DNA of 34,625 nucleotides from Planctomycetaceae bacterium (GCA_029243145.1 JAQWSQ010000191.1:1-34625); one strand, 5' to 3'. Shown: positions 24,731 through 33,970, numbered from the stretch's first letter. Made by a program: numbers and translations. The notes: a model not told the origin generated them from the letters alone.

Positions 24731-25954
24731 ATGGAATTTCCACCCGTTGAAGAACAGTTGGCCGTCATCCGCCGCGGTGTCGAAAAAATTGTCCCCGAAG
24801 AAGAACTCGCTAAAAAACTCGAAGAGAGCCGAAAGACCGGCACTCCGCTTCGCATCAAATACGGCATCGACCCCACCGGCATCGACCTGCATTTAGGACA
24901 CACTGTCCCGATGCGTAAGATGCGTCAGTTTCAGGAACTCGGCCATCAAGCCGTCATCATCATCGGCAACTACACGGCCATGGTGGGTGATCCCAGTGGC
25001 CGCGATGAAACTCGTGCGAGACTCACCGAAACCGCCGTCGAACAAAACGCCAAAACTTACCTCGAACAGGTCGGCAAGGTGATCGATCTCGACAAGGCTG
25101 AAGTTCATCGTAACGGCGACTGGTTCGGGAAAATGTCGTTCTCTGACATCCTGACGCTGACCAGCAAAGTCACCATCGCGCAACTTCTCACCCGTGACGA
25201 TTTTTCCAACCGCATGAAGTCAGAATCGCCCATCTATCTACACGAATGCCTCTACCCTCTCATGCAGGCGTGGGACTCGGTCGAAATCAAAGCCGACATC
25301 GAACTCGGTGGCACCGAGCAACTTTTCAGTTTCATGCTCGCACGTGAACTTCAGCGTGATGAAAAACTCTCTCTGCAAGTCGGAGTCATGTCTCCCATTC
25401 TCGTCGGTTTGGATGGCGTACGCCGCATGGGGAAAAGTCTCGGCAATTACATCGGTATTGCCGATTCGCCTTACGACATGATGAAAAAATTTATGCAGAT
25501 CCCTGATGAAACAATGAAGATGTTTTATGAACTACTGACCGATTTGCCACTGAAAGAAGTGACTCAAATCCTTGCCGGGCATCCCAAAGACGCCAAAATC
25601 GCACTCGGTAAGACAGTCATCGAAGAATACCACACCGGAGAGGAAGCGGACGAGGCTGCGGCACGTTGGGAAAAAGAAATTGGTCAAGGAGCTTTACCTG
25701 AAGATATTCCGATCAGATTACTCCCTCTCTCAGAACTTGAAGACGGCAAAATCATGGCCGTCAAATTGTTGAATCTTCTCGGTCTGTGCAATTCTTCGGG
25801 AGAAGCACGACGCATGATTGCTCAAGGAGCCGCGTATCTTGGAGAAGACAAAGCACGCATCGAAGCTCACGATGAGTTGATTTCTGTCGAAGATGGTTTG
25901 TTGGTGAGAGTCGGTAAGAAAAAGATCTGCCGTGTGGATGTCACCGGTAATTGA
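24731..25954 (+). CDS. tyrS: Tyrosyl-tRNA synthetase
   Basis: TyrRS charges tRNA-Tyr. The 407-residue class I enzyme has KYGIDPTGIDLHLGHT (HIGH motif as HLGH, 54-57), GNYTAMVGDPSGRDETR, LYPLMQAWDSVEIKADIELGGTEQ (tyrosine site) and RMGKSLGN at 231-238 in the KMSKS position. A C-terminal S4 RNA-binding domain follows (SSGEARRMIAQGAAYLGEDK). The overall build matches the TyrZ-type bacterial enzyme. The KMSKS loop variant RMGKS keeps the second lysine. The ATG at 24731 gives the expected N-terminus. It converges with the sulfatase gene; only 58 bases separate their stops and no clear terminator is seen there. Confidence 0.96.
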   Translation: MEFPPVEEQLAVIRRGVEKIVPEEELAKKLEESRKTGTPLRIKYGIDPTGIDLHLGHTVPMRKMRQFQELGHQAVIIIGNYTAMVGDPSGRDETRARLTETAVEQNAKTYLEQVGKVIDLDKAEVHRNGDWFGKMSFSDILTLTSKVTIAQLLTRDDFSNRMKSESPIYLHECLYPLMQAWDSVEIKADIELGGTEQLFSFMLARELQRDEKLSLQVGVMSPILVGLDGVRRMGKSLGNYIGIADSPYDMMKKFMQIPDETMKMFYELLTDLPLKEVTQILAGHPKDAKIALGKTVIEEYHTGEEADEAAARWEKEIGQGALPEDIPIRLLPLSELEDGKIMAVKLLNLLGLCNSSGEARRMIAQGAAYLGEDKARIEAHDELISVEDGLLVRVGKKKICRVDVTGN

Positions 25955-26012
25955 TTTGACTATGACTTAACAACTTCTTTTGTGGAAACAAGCCTCTCTC
26001 TTATTCTAGCAA

Positions 26013-27875
26013 TCACTCGCTCAACTGCTCGGGAACATAACCGACCATCCGGCTCACGTAAGACGCCACGTCTTTTTGTTGTGAACTTTTGATACCTGCC
26101 CGTTTAATGGTAGGAATCAATGACTTCGCCGGCGGACCGATTCGCTGAATCACGTTCATGGCAGAAAGTCGCACGAACGGATCGTCGATGGAAAGGGAAG
26201 CTTTCAACACAGGTAATGCCAAATCGATTTCACCGAGCTGAGCCAAGGCTTCGGCAGCAGCGATCCGCACGTCGGGAGAGGAGTCCTGAAGTGCCAATAT
26301 GAGTGCCCGTTCTGCGGGCTTGGCATGTTCTTTGAGTGTGACGAACCCCAATGCTCCCCACCAACGGATCGCCGAGTCTTGCGAGGAAAGCATATGGATC
26401 AATTGCAGAATATTTTTGGGATCACCTTCATTGGCAACATTGGCGGCGTCCCAGAGTTTTTCAATCGGATTCAGATTTTGATTCGTGGCAATTTCATAAG
26501 GCGTTGATGACTCGGATCGGCTGTGCATTTCCCGTTCGGGGAGCAGGCCAAGATCACCGGCAGCCAGCATTTGTGATTTGAGTTCTGCTCGCATCTGATT
26601 CAAAACCGATTCATATTCTGTCTGCTTGGCAAGATTATTGACTTGCCAAGGATCGTTATGAACGTCGTACAGCTCTTCGATGGGTTTAGGAACGGCAAAG
26701 AACTTTGCTGTGGGACCACTCAACTCACCAGCCTGATGCAGGGCGTACCACGCTTGCATGCTGTCGTGGTTCCAGACGTAACTCATGTACTGGCCGAACG
26801 GAAGCTCAGGATGAAAATTGCGATTGTATTGGAATTTCTGATTACGAACGTAACGGATCAGATCGACGCATTCCGCCTGACGCTCTTTGCCTCCAAAGAC
26901 AAAGTCTCTTGGTTGAGTCTCTTGTTCGCCAAGAAACGCCCTGCCCTGCATATGTTTTGGAACTTTAACACCGGCCAAACTGAGAGCCGTGGGACCAAAG
27001 TCCACGAAGTTGACCAGCCGATCGGTGGTCTCTCCCGGTGGGGTCGGAGCGAGATGCTCATACTTCTTCGGAAATCGGATCACCAAAGGAACTTCCAGAC
27101 CCGGCCCCCAGGCAAACATTTTGATGGACGGCATGCCTGTGCCGTGATCGGAATAGAAGAAGACAATCGTATTCTCTTCAAGGTCGTCTTCGTTCAACTG
27201 CTTTAAAACATCGCCGACCTGATAGTCCATTGCAGTGACATTGTCATAATGGCGAGCCCACTCCTTGCGGAACTCGGGAATGTCGGGATGGATGGGCGGC
27301 ACAAAGACATTCGCAGGATCGTGGCGTTGTTCCTCAGTGAGTCGTTTAGTGTTTGACTGATACTTTTTCTCGCTACAAAAAATTTGCGATTGATGGCAGA
27401 CCGTAAAATTGAAGATGGAGAAGAAGGGTTGTCCCGCTTTCCGGTTCCGCCAATGCGCTTTCTTGCTGGACTCATCCCATGCAGTTTCAGGACGTTTGAA
27501 GTTGTAGTCTTCTTTGGAATTATTCGTGCAGTAATAGCCGGCATCTCGAAGGTACTCAGTAAAACAACGGATTTTCTTGGGGAGTACAGAGCTCGACCGC
27601 ATATTTTGACTGCCGAGACGTAGCGGATACAGACCCGTGATCAGGCAAGAGCGACTGGGAGCGCAAACGCCGGTATAGGCAAATGCATTGGTGTAGCGGA
27701 CGCCCTGCTCTGCCAATGCGTCAACATTGGGAGTGATGGCGAAATCGTCATCGTAGCACCCAAAGTGTGGTGAGGTGTCTTCGCAGGTGATCCAGAGAAT
27801 ATTCGGGCGGTCGGCGGCGAAGAGTGCTGGATTCAGGCCGATCAGAAAAAATATCGTGAGATAAAAAGGACGCAT
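26013..27875 (-). CDS. Secreted sulfatase with C-terminal HEAT-like repeats
   Basis: The 620-residue product from ATG 27875 begins with a signal peptide (PFYLTIFFLIGLNPALFAA); the frame is open to a GTG at 27926. The sulfatase domain starts DRPNILWITCEDTSPHFGCY with metal-binding acidic residues. The formylglycine site is CAPSRSCLITG (Cys71), a Cys-type sulfatase needing a maturase. FFYSDHGTGMP holds further metal ligands. The sequence is closest in style to sulfamidase/heparan-type sulfatases. Residues about 500-615 form helical HEAT-like repeats (DSAIRWWGALGFV, SPDVRIAAAEALAQLG, DPFVRLSAMNVIQRIG). It presumably removes sulfate from an extracellular polysaccharide; the exact substrate is unknown. 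It diverges from the beta-propeller gene. Confidence 0.9.
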   Translation of the reverse strand: MRPFYLTIFFLIGLNPALFAADRPNILWITCEDTSPHFGCYDDDFAITPNVDALAEQGVRYTNAFAYTGVCAPSRSCLITGLYPLRLGSQNMRSSSVLPKKIRCFTEYLRDAGYYCTNNSKEDYNFKRPETAWDESSKKAHWRNRKAGQPFFSIFNFTVCHQSQIFCSEKKYQSNTKRLTEEQRHDPANVFVPPIHPDIPEFRKEWARHYDNVTAMDYQVGDVLKQLNEDDLEENTIVFFYSDHGTGMPSIKMFAWGPGLEVPLVIRFPKKYEHLAPTPPGETTDRLVNFVDFGPTALSLAGVKVPKHMQGRAFLGEQETQPRDFVFGGKERQAECVDLIRYVRNQKFQYNRNFHPELPFGQYMSYVWNHDSMQAWYALHQAGELSGPTAKFFAVPKPIEELYDVHNDPWQVNNLAKQTEYESVLNQMRAELKSQMLAAGDLGLLPEREMHSRSESSTPYEIATNQNLNPIEKLWDAANVANEGDPKNILQLIHMLSSQDSAIRWWGALGFVTLKEHAKPAERALILALQDSSPDVRIAAAEALAQLGEIDLALPVLKASLSIDDPFVRLSAMNVIQRIGPPAKSLIPTIKRAGIKSSQQKDVASYVSRMVGYVPEQLSE

Positions 27876-27909
27876 TACGGTATCTTTCGAGAAGAGAGTG
27901 CTAAAAAGC

Positions 27910-27953
27910 GATTCTACCGAATTCACATCATAGAATCTTCAATGAAATTTCAT
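27910..27953. promoter_or_regulatory. Inverted repeats in the sulfatase/propeller divergent region
   Basis: GATTCTA (27910-27916) and TAGAATC (27931-27937) form a perfect 7-bp inverted repeat whose arms are 21 bases apart, about two helical turns. A 12-bp perfect palindrome ATGAAATTTCAT (27942-27953) lies next to it. Together they look like operator sites between two divergent genes. No clear promoter hexamers could be fixed. Confidence 0.3.
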
Positions 27954-28018
27954 GTCACATCGATCTTGAACGGTTACTGTGAGATTCATTCAACCAGTTT
28001 CTTGAAAAGGTGATCTTA

Positions 28019-28837
28019 ATGAAGTGCCTGTGTTTTATTTTGTTATCGCTACTCTTTCCCAATCTTCAGATGCTGGCGGCTGACGACCCAGTCGCCGAAT
28101 TGATCACACGGTGGGACGCTCCCGAAGCGACTCAAGGTATCGCCGTTGATCAACACCATTTTTATGCGATCGCGAATTCGGTCATCGGGAAATACGACAA
28201 AAAAACCGGACAACGGGTTTCACTCTGGAAGGCTAACGAAGAAACTCCACTCACCCATTTGAACGCCGGCATCATCATTGACAGCAAGCTGTATTGCGCA
28301 TCCTCGAATTATCCTCAACTCCCGGAAGCCAGTTCGGTGGAGATTTTTGATACCGCGACCCTGAATCATATCGGTTCACATAGTTTCGGGGTTTATGAAG
28401 GATCTCTGACTTGGGTCGACCAACGTGATGATGGATGGTGGGTGGTTTTTGCTCATTACTCCAAGAAAGATAACAACACCCCCTTCTCCAAACCCAATAC
28501 CTACACTTCATTAGTCAAATTCGACCGACGCTGGCGCAGAACCGGTGATTATGTCTTTCCGAAAGAAGTTCTCGACCGCTTCGATCCGCACAGTTGCTCG
28601 GGGGGAAGTTGGGGACCGGGAGGATATATTTACTGCACAGGACATGATCTCGGAGAGTTATATCAATTGGCAATCCCCAAGGCGGGACCAACATTAAAAC
28701 TCGTGCGGACGATCAAAGTTGAAATCACCGGCCAAGGGATCGCCTGGGATCGAAAGCAGTCGGGGATGCTGTACGGGATTGATCGGGCCAAGCGCCAGGT
28801 GGTCGTCACAAAGCTCACTTTTCCAGACTCGCATTGA
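28019..28837 (+). CDS. Exported beta-propeller-like protein of unknown function
   Basis: ATG 28019 is preceded by AAGGTGA at a good distance; a GTG at 28010 is also in frame. The 272-residue product has a signal peptide (MKCLCFILLSLLFPNLQMLA). Repeated strand pairs follow, with motifs such as ATQGIAVDQHHFYAIANSVIGKYDKKTG, LYCASSNYPQ, SSVEIFDTATLNHIG and GGYIYCTGHDLGELYQL, resembling the blades of a glutamine-cyclotransferase or NHL-type propeller. No catalytic residues can be named. Its 3' end overlaps the convergent pectate lyase gene by 23 bases. Location next to secreted carbohydrate enzymes suggests an extracytoplasmic binding role, which is inference. Confidence 0.72.
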   Translation: MKCLCFILLSLLFPNLQMLAADDPVAELITRWDAPEATQGIAVDQHHFYAIANSVIGKYDKKTGQRVSLWKANEETPLTHLNAGIIIDSKLYCASSNYPQLPEASSVEIFDTATLNHIGSHSFGVYEGSLTWVDQRDDGWWVVFAHYSKKDNNTPFSKPNTYTSLVKFDRRWRRTGDYVFPKEVLDRFDPHSCSGGSWGPGGYIYCTGHDLGELYQLAIPKAGPTLKLVRTIKVEITGQGIAWDRKQSGMLYGIDRAKRQVVVTKLTFPDSH

Positions 28838-30275
28838 TAAAATCGATCAGTGTGGAGAGATTATTGAGATAAGTTTGAGTGCTGATAATTCGACCAGATT
28901 GTTCGTCTTTCGGATACTTTTTCAGTTCCCCGTCTTCAACCCAAGCCCCTCGCTTGTCGAGTTGGCCAACAATTCGTTCAGCCGACTTTCGTAGCGAGTC
29001 GTCCATCCTCGGAAGCTTTGGTTTCCGAAGGACGGACGAGTGGGAAGCTCCCTGCTCCTTGAGTTTCTGGTACTGACGTTCGATGCTATCGATCTTGGAA
29101 CTGACCTTGAAGCCATAGTGTGTCGGCAGATCGTTGTCGTGATAGACGAGTTTGTAGTCTGTTGTGAAATAGAGCGGTTTGTCGGTCCCCATTTCATAGA
29201 AGCGGGCAAGTCCTCCATCCTCGAGTTGGAGTGAACGGTAATATCCAATCACCCGAGGTAGAGGACGCAGATATTTCTCATCGCCCGTCACGTCATAGAG
29301 TTTAAGCAAGGTGCGCATGACCTGTTGCGACTCGCCTCCTGTGATGGCTGGCGGCTCAAACTTTCGTGCCCAAACCGGTTCCATGTCGCGGTTGTATTGT
29401 TGAGCCCAACCGGGTTGCGGTTCGGGGAGTTGTGCCAACAGCAAAAAATCGCCTCCATGTTGCGCTGATTTCAGCCATCTATCGTCTTCGTAGACAAAAT
29501 ACGCGGTCAGCATAAGGTCGATCAGGTCACAGATCGTGTTGTCGTTCAATGTATAAAATTGACGGTATGACTCTTTCGGAAACTCTCGGCTCCATGATTG
29601 TGGAAACCGGGCTTTCGTGACCGGGAACTCTTTCGGATCGGGAAACTCCGAATACTGTTGTGGCCAAGCTCCATTGGGGTATTGCGTTTTCTGGAATGAA
29701 TCCAGCGCGGTCAAAGCGGCTTCATGAAGAGATGCGTGCTCAAATTTCAATTCCCGATCAAGCAGCATGAGAAATTTCAACGCGGATTGTGATTTGTCAT
29801 CGTCGAAGGTGGTACGGTTAAACCGTCGATCGAGAGTGGTCCGATGATCCACACGATATGCATACTTGGGGCGTAAGAGCGAATCGTATTCGATGTTGTC
29901 TGCCCACCCTCCCGACTCCAATTGTCCACGAACGAGCGCATCGGCAGTCTCCAACATCGCATCTCGAAAAATCGAGAGACGCGTCAATTGCCAACCACGC
30001 AAATAGAGCATTCCGACCGCCGGGGTTGCCGGTGGTTCAATCCAGACTTCTCTCGGTCCGACGCGATTTTCGCCCTCACGGTGCTTCAAATCATCACTCA
30101 CACTAAAAATGTAGCCCCCTTGAACTCCGACCTTCTCTCGATAGAACCGGACTGTTTTTTCTGCAATCTTGACAGCCGATTCTAGATCGAGCTGTTCTTG
30201 ACAAGACGCCGAATTCGACATGAGCAGGAGGAGTGTCACACCCCCTCCCCATACGAGCTTAACAATCATTTTCAT
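28815..30275 (-). CDS. Secreted pectate lyase-like protein (PL10-type)
   Basis: The 486-residue protein has a signal peptide (VKLVWGGGVTLLLLMSNSASC; the cysteine after SAS suggests a possible lipoprotein). An alpha/alpha-type helical fold follows. PL10-style motifs are visible: QYPNGAWPQQYSEFPDP, FYTLNDNTICDLIDLM and GWAQQYNRDMEPVWARKFEPPAI, where PL10 enzymes carry the calcium and catalytic residues. PL10 lyases cleave polygalacturonate by beta-elimination; whether pectin is the substrate here is not certain. The last 100 residues, after the enzyme core, are charged. It overlaps the propeller gene by 23 bases at the 3' end, and the GDSL gene stop lies 16 bases upstream of its start on the same strand, so they are likely one operon. 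Confidence 0.85.
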   Translation of the reverse strand: MKMIVKLVWGGGVTLLLLMSNSASCQEQLDLESAVKIAEKTVRFYREKVGVQGGYIFSVSDDLKHREGENRVGPREVWIEPPATPAVGMLYLRGWQLTRLSIFRDAMLETADALVRGQLESGGWADNIEYDSLLRPKYAYRVDHRTTLDRRFNRTTFDDDKSQSALKFLMLLDRELKFEHASLHEAALTALDSFQKTQYPNGAWPQQYSEFPDPKEFPVTKARFPQSWSREFPKESYRQFYTLNDNTICDLIDLMLTAYFVYEDDRWLKSAQHGGDFLLLAQLPEPQPGWAQQYNRDMEPVWARKFEPPAITGGESQQVMRTLLKLYDVTGDEKYLRPLPRVIGYYRSLQLEDGGLARFYEMGTDKPLYFTTDYKLVYHDNDLPTHYGFKVSSKIDSIERQYQKLKEQGASHSSVLRKPKLPRMDDSLRKSAERIVGQLDKRGAWVEDGELKKYPKDEQSGRIISTQTYLNNLSTLIDFINASLEK

Positions 30276-30291
30276 AATGCGTGTTCCAGAG

Positions 30292-31431
30292 CTATTTCGA
30301 GGGAGCGGTTTCCGACAATCGCCATTTCAACCAAGCGTAAATTGATTGTCCGATTTGCTGGTACCCCGATTCATTAGGATGGACGGCATTGTTTTCGGGG
30401 TATCCATCAACTGGATCGAGATTCAATTCGGTCGGAATAAGAAAACGTCGTTGAGCTTCCTGATTTCCGAAATGTTCGATCTGTCGCTGTACAAGTCGAT
30501 GCTGAATCCGCTTCCATCCCCAACGTGGATATCGATCTTTGTAATTCGCTTCGAAGGCGGATTGTCGTGAGTTCGGTGGAGTCGTCAAACATAATCCGAA
30601 CTCCGCATCGGGGGCGGCCTTCCGGACAGCTTTCAGCAAAGTCTCCGCAGAAGTGAACATTGTCTCGATGCGTTTGTCGATGCCGGCAACATCCTCGGCG
30701 GGAGCGCTGAAGCAATCATTGATACCCAGCATAAAGATGACAACGTCGGGAGGCACGCCGTCACACTCTTCGCGAATGTAGCGAGTCACGTCAAGAATTG
30801 GTTTCTGATCTTCTCCCAAATAGACAAATGGACTGCTCCGCTTGCGATAGGTGCCATCGGGATTGGGTTCGTATTTTGTGGTAAAACGCTCCCACGTCCA
30901 ACCGCCGTAACCTTCATGGGCAACTCCCAGTCGCGCACGAGTCGGCTGATGCGTCCCTAACATTGTCGTTTCAGGATTACCCAACTGCGATAGCAAGCGA
31001 AAGAGTTCATTGGGATACATTGAAGCGTGAGTGAGACTGTCACCGACGATCAATAATCGGACTTTACACCCTTGCCCTGCATCAGCGGGTACGACTTGCA
31101 GTTGAGTTGTGGCGATGCCAAGCGGTTCGCCTTCACCGTCAGAGATTGTGATCTTGAGCGTGTGTGAGCCGACATCTTTCTCGCTGGGTATGAAAGTCCA
31201 CCGCTGCCGGCTGTTCTTGCCGAGACTGGAGGACACACTAAATCGGTACTCTTCGGGGGTCTGTGTCAGCACAACATTATCAAAATAGATGTTCGTCTCG
31301 ACTCCCGGAACCGCATAAATTTCGGGTGGCAATGTCAGTTGGAGAGAATTTGCCTGCTTCGGATCGTCTCCCAGAGAGACACCGCAAGGCAGAAGCATTA
31401 AGAATGCCAGAAGGTAACGAGCTTTGTTCAT
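30292..31431 (-). CDS. Secreted SGNH/GDSL hydrolase with N-terminal beta-sandwich
   Basis: The start is ATG 31431 with CAGGAG seven bases upstream; a TTG lies one codon earlier. The 379-residue product has a signal peptide (NKARYLLAFLMLLPCGVSLG). An N-terminal beta-sandwich follows (about 25-118, with a DGEGEPLGIATTQLQVVP strand pattern of a cadherin- or Ig-like fold). The SGNH domain has VGDSLTH (block I, Ser131), GYGGWTW (block II Gly), GINDC (block III Asn) and VHPNESGY (block V His). Such enzymes deacetylate or de-esterify carbohydrates in cell-wall or plant polysaccharide breakdown. It is followed closely by the PL10-like gene, fitting removal of ester groups ahead of lyase action (inference). 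A terminator-like hairpin lies in its leader. Confidence 0.87.
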   Translation of the reverse strand: MNKARYLLAFLMLLPCGVSLGDDPKQANSLQLTLPPEIYAVPGVETNIYFDNVVLTQTPEEYRFSVSSSLGKNSRQRWTFIPSEKDVGSHTLKITISDGEGEPLGIATTQLQVVPADAGQGCKVRLLIVGDSLTHASMYPNELFRLLSQLGNPETTMLGTHQPTRARLGVAHEGYGGWTWERFTTKYEPNPDGTYRKRSSPFVYLGEDQKPILDVTRYIREECDGVPPDVVIFMLGINDCFSAPAEDVAGIDKRIETMFTSAETLLKAVRKAAPDAEFGLCLTTPPNSRQSAFEANYKDRYPRWGWKRIQHRLVQRQIEHFGNQEAQRRFLIPTELNLDPVDGYPENNAVHPNESGYQQIGQSIYAWLKWRLSETAPSK

Positions 31432-31469
31432 CAATAAACTCCTGAAGATAAGGAGTTTCTATCAGACAC

Positions 31470-31517
31470 AAAAAAACCGCAAATTGCCACGCGATTTCTC
31501 GCAGTACAAATTGCGGT
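31470..31517 (-). terminator. Terminator-like hairpin in the leader of the GDSL gene
   Basis: ACCGCAAATTG (31476-31486) pairs with CAAATTGCGGT (31507-31517), an 11-bp stem with one mismatch and a 20-base loop. On the minus strand it is followed by seven T residues (31476-31470). It lies about 40 bases upstream of the GDSL start codon, so it would attenuate its own message or end a short minus-strand transcript. Confidence 0.55.
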
Positions 31518-31651
31518 CTTAAAACACATAAAAGCGGAGAGAGGGAGATTTTCTGAACGGCTGGCTGCGACCTGTTTCCTGATTGTGTTTATGCTGTAGT
31601 AATAGCGTTTTCTGTATGTGAGACAAGTTTTTGTTTCGCTCGGTTCGCGAT

Positions 31652-31657
31652 TATAAT
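31652..31657 (+). promoter_or_regulatory. Possible -10 element upstream of the sialate esterase gene
   Basis: A perfect TATAAT lies 15 bases after TTGTTT (31631-31636), a weak and closely spaced -35. If used, the leader would be about 300 bases long. Confidence 0.25.
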
Positions 31658-31963
31658 GGGAATGAACTACCACAAAAATGCCACAAAATATTTTGCAATT
31701 CCCCGAAACTGATTGATGAAATACGCTGAAAAGACATCTTGTCAAAAGATGTCAGCTTAGAATTCCTGCAGGATGGGGCGTCGGAGCCTGCAGAAAAGTC
31801 TCGGGATATGAGCTTGCTTAGCAGCCCGTTGAAAATCGTGTCTTTTGTCTCTTTTCAGCAAGCCGCGACGGTGAAGTTCCTCCCGGCAGGGATTACGATG
31901 CCGAACTGAAACTGAGGCGTTAGACACGAAGAAGCACATATACAAACCAATCAGGAATTGCTC

Positions 31964-33862
31964 ATGCAAGGGATGAATAAGTTCACAGGTTCAATTGTGC
32001 TGATGGGGATGATGGTCGCAATGGGATTTCTTCCGCGGCCCGTGCTTGCCCAAAAGATGCCGCGAAAGGATGTCGTTGACGTTCTCGCAACTGGTGAGGG
32101 ACTCAGTGTCAGTAACGTCTTTCAGACCGACATGATGCTTCAGCGGGACAAGCCGATTCACGTCTGGGGTTGGGCGGAACCCGGCGAGCAGGTCACGGTT
32201 ATGTTTGCGGGCAAGCAGGCGGTGGACAAAGCTGGCCAGAACCGGGCGTGGAAAGTCTCTCTGCCCGGCGTTCCTGCCAGTAGCAAACCGCAACAGATGA
32301 CAGTCAAAGGTAAGAAGAAGACACTTGTTCTCGACAACATCCTCGTCGGTGACATCTGGTTACTCGGCGGACAGAGCAACATGGAGTTTGAACTCGCCAA
32401 AGTCGAGAACGGTTCGCTGGAAATCATCTCCGCGAACTTCCCCGAAATCCGCATCCTGACCGTCCCTTACGGTCAGGGCCCTAAACTCAACCGAGGCTTT
32501 GACCGCCTGCACGAATGGAGCGACTGGTCGGGCCGGCACTTCCGCAAGGGAGACTGGGATATCTGCACTCCCGAGACAGCCCGCGAACTTTCGGCTATTG
32601 GTTACGTTTTCGCGCGTCGGGTCCACAAAGCCTGTCAGATTCCCATCGGCGTTATCGACGCTTCTCGCGGTGGAACCACCGTAGAGACATGGACTCCGCT
32701 GCCAGTGCTTCGCGCGATGGAGAGCGAGCCGACCAAAGTCAAACTCGCCACATTTGATCAATTGGTTGAGGAGTGGGATGCCAAAGCGGACCTAGAAAAG
32801 CGAATCGTCAGCCATCGACAGTGGATCGAGCAACAGAAAAGAGAAGGCAAGCCGATCCCTGATGACAATAAGCAACCACCCGGCGACCTTCGACCCGGGC
32901 CAATCGGCAACCATAATTTCCCCGGCCACTGTTACGCGGGCATGATTTCACCTCTGGCCGGACTTTCGGTCAAGGGGGCAATCTTTCACCAGGGCTATAA
33001 CAATGCGTTTGATGGCTCGACCGGTGCCGAAATGTACCGTGACATCTTTCCCGAAATGATCACAGCCTGGCGACAGGCGTTCGACAACCCCGAGATGCCT
33101 TTCGGGATTCTCTCACTTTGCACTGATGGCTACCCGCAAACCCGCGAGGATTACTGCGAGAAGATGTTCAACGCCGGGATCGAAATCCGGGCTGTGCAGT
33201 ACCAGACTTTTCTCGACCTACACAAAGCCGGCGATCAGAACATCGGCTTTGTCAGCACTTATGATCTCCGCCGACGCTGGTATCATCCGCAACTCAAACT
33301 TCCCGCGGGCGAGCGGATCGCACGGTGGGCACTGGCGACGCAATACGGCTTTGACCGGCAGGTCCAGTGGAAGCCACCAATGCTGGTAGACATGGAGAAA
33401 AATGACGGGACAATTCTGCTCAAACTGGATACCGAAGTCAGCGACCCGCAGGACAGTACGATTCAAGGTTTTGCGATTGCCGGCGCAGACCGCAAGTTTC
33501 ATCCCGCCGAAGTAGCCTATGCCGAGAAAGGCAAAGACGGTCGTGGGCGGATGCAGTACGACCGCCGACAACTTGTGCTGACCAGCCGGATGGTGCCCGA
33601 ACCTGTTCACTTCCGTTACGCTTGGGGACGGAACCCGCTGGCCAATCTTCAGGCAACCGGCAACAAAGACTTACCGTTTGCGACCCAGCGCAGTGATGAC
33701 TGGCGGATGGAAGAAGTCCCTCTGGGCGTACTTGGCGAGGAGGTCGTTCTGCCAATCTCACGTGGCGACCGAAACAAAATCATCCAGGCACTCCGCGAAC
33801 AGGATAAACAGCGTCGCCTGAAAGAAGCAGAGCAGGTTATCGAAGCAAACAATGGCCCCTGA
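31964..33862 (+). CDS. Sialate O-acetylesterase family protein (SASA-type), secreted
   Basis: ATG 31964 has AGGA seven bases upstream; a TTG at 31958 is also in frame. The 632-residue product has a signal peptide (NKFTGSIVLMGMMVAMGFLPRPVLA). A beta-sandwich domain follows (VSNVFQTDMMLQRDKPIHVWGWAEPG), then the SGNH-type catalytic domain with the nucleophile in GGQSNMEFELA (GQSNM 136-140), GVIDASRGGTTVETW, IFHQGYNNAFDGS and a C-terminal beta-sandwich. The family removes O-acetyl groups from sialic acids or other sugars such as xylan. Several stretches reach about 70% GC, more than most of the window, so transfer is possible. It stands alone on the plus strand. Confidence 0.88.
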   Translation: MQGMNKFTGSIVLMGMMVAMGFLPRPVLAQKMPRKDVVDVLATGEGLSVSNVFQTDMMLQRDKPIHVWGWAEPGEQVTVMFAGKQAVDKAGQNRAWKVSLPGVPASSKPQQMTVKGKKKTLVLDNILVGDIWLLGGQSNMEFELAKVENGSLEIISANFPEIRILTVPYGQGPKLNRGFDRLHEWSDWSGRHFRKGDWDICTPETARELSAIGYVFARRVHKACQIPIGVIDASRGGTTVETWTPLPVLRAMESEPTKVKLATFDQLVEEWDAKADLEKRIVSHRQWIEQQKREGKPIPDDNKQPPGDLRPGPIGNHNFPGHCYAGMISPLAGLSVKGAIFHQGYNNAFDGSTGAEMYRDIFPEMITAWRQAFDNPEMPFGILSLCTDGYPQTREDYCEKMFNAGIEIRAVQYQTFLDLHKAGDQNIGFVSTYDLRRRWYHPQLKLPAGERIARWALATQYGFDRQVQWKPPMLVDMEKNDGTILLKLDTEVSDPQDSTIQGFAIAGADRKFHPAEVAYAEKGKDGRGRMQYDRRQLVLTSRMVPEPVHFRYAWGRNPLANLQATGNKDLPFATQRSDDWRMEEVPLGVLGEEVVLPISRGDRNKIIQALREQDKQRRLKEAEQVIEANNGP

Positions 33863-33970
33863 ACGGCCGGTTGACTCATAATTCGGGTCCATGTTGAAGT
33901 GCATTCATCAAGGGTACCAGACTCTACGTCCAACAGATTTGATCTGAAAAATGGTCTACTCTCGGCTGTC

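Larger units (their letters stand above)
31432..31963. other. Gene-poor stretch of about 530 bases between GDSL and sialate esterase genes
   Basis: No gene found. It holds a hairpin with a T-tract on the minus strand (31470-31517), a perfect TATAAT on the plus strand (31652-31657), a perfect 8-bp stem GACATCTT/AAGATGTC (31733-31753), and an inverted repeat CTGCAGG/CCTGCAG (31766-31793). The part from about 31860 reads like a short degraded coding tail in one frame (ending at a TAG near 31920), but nothing recognisable. Confidence 0.5.
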
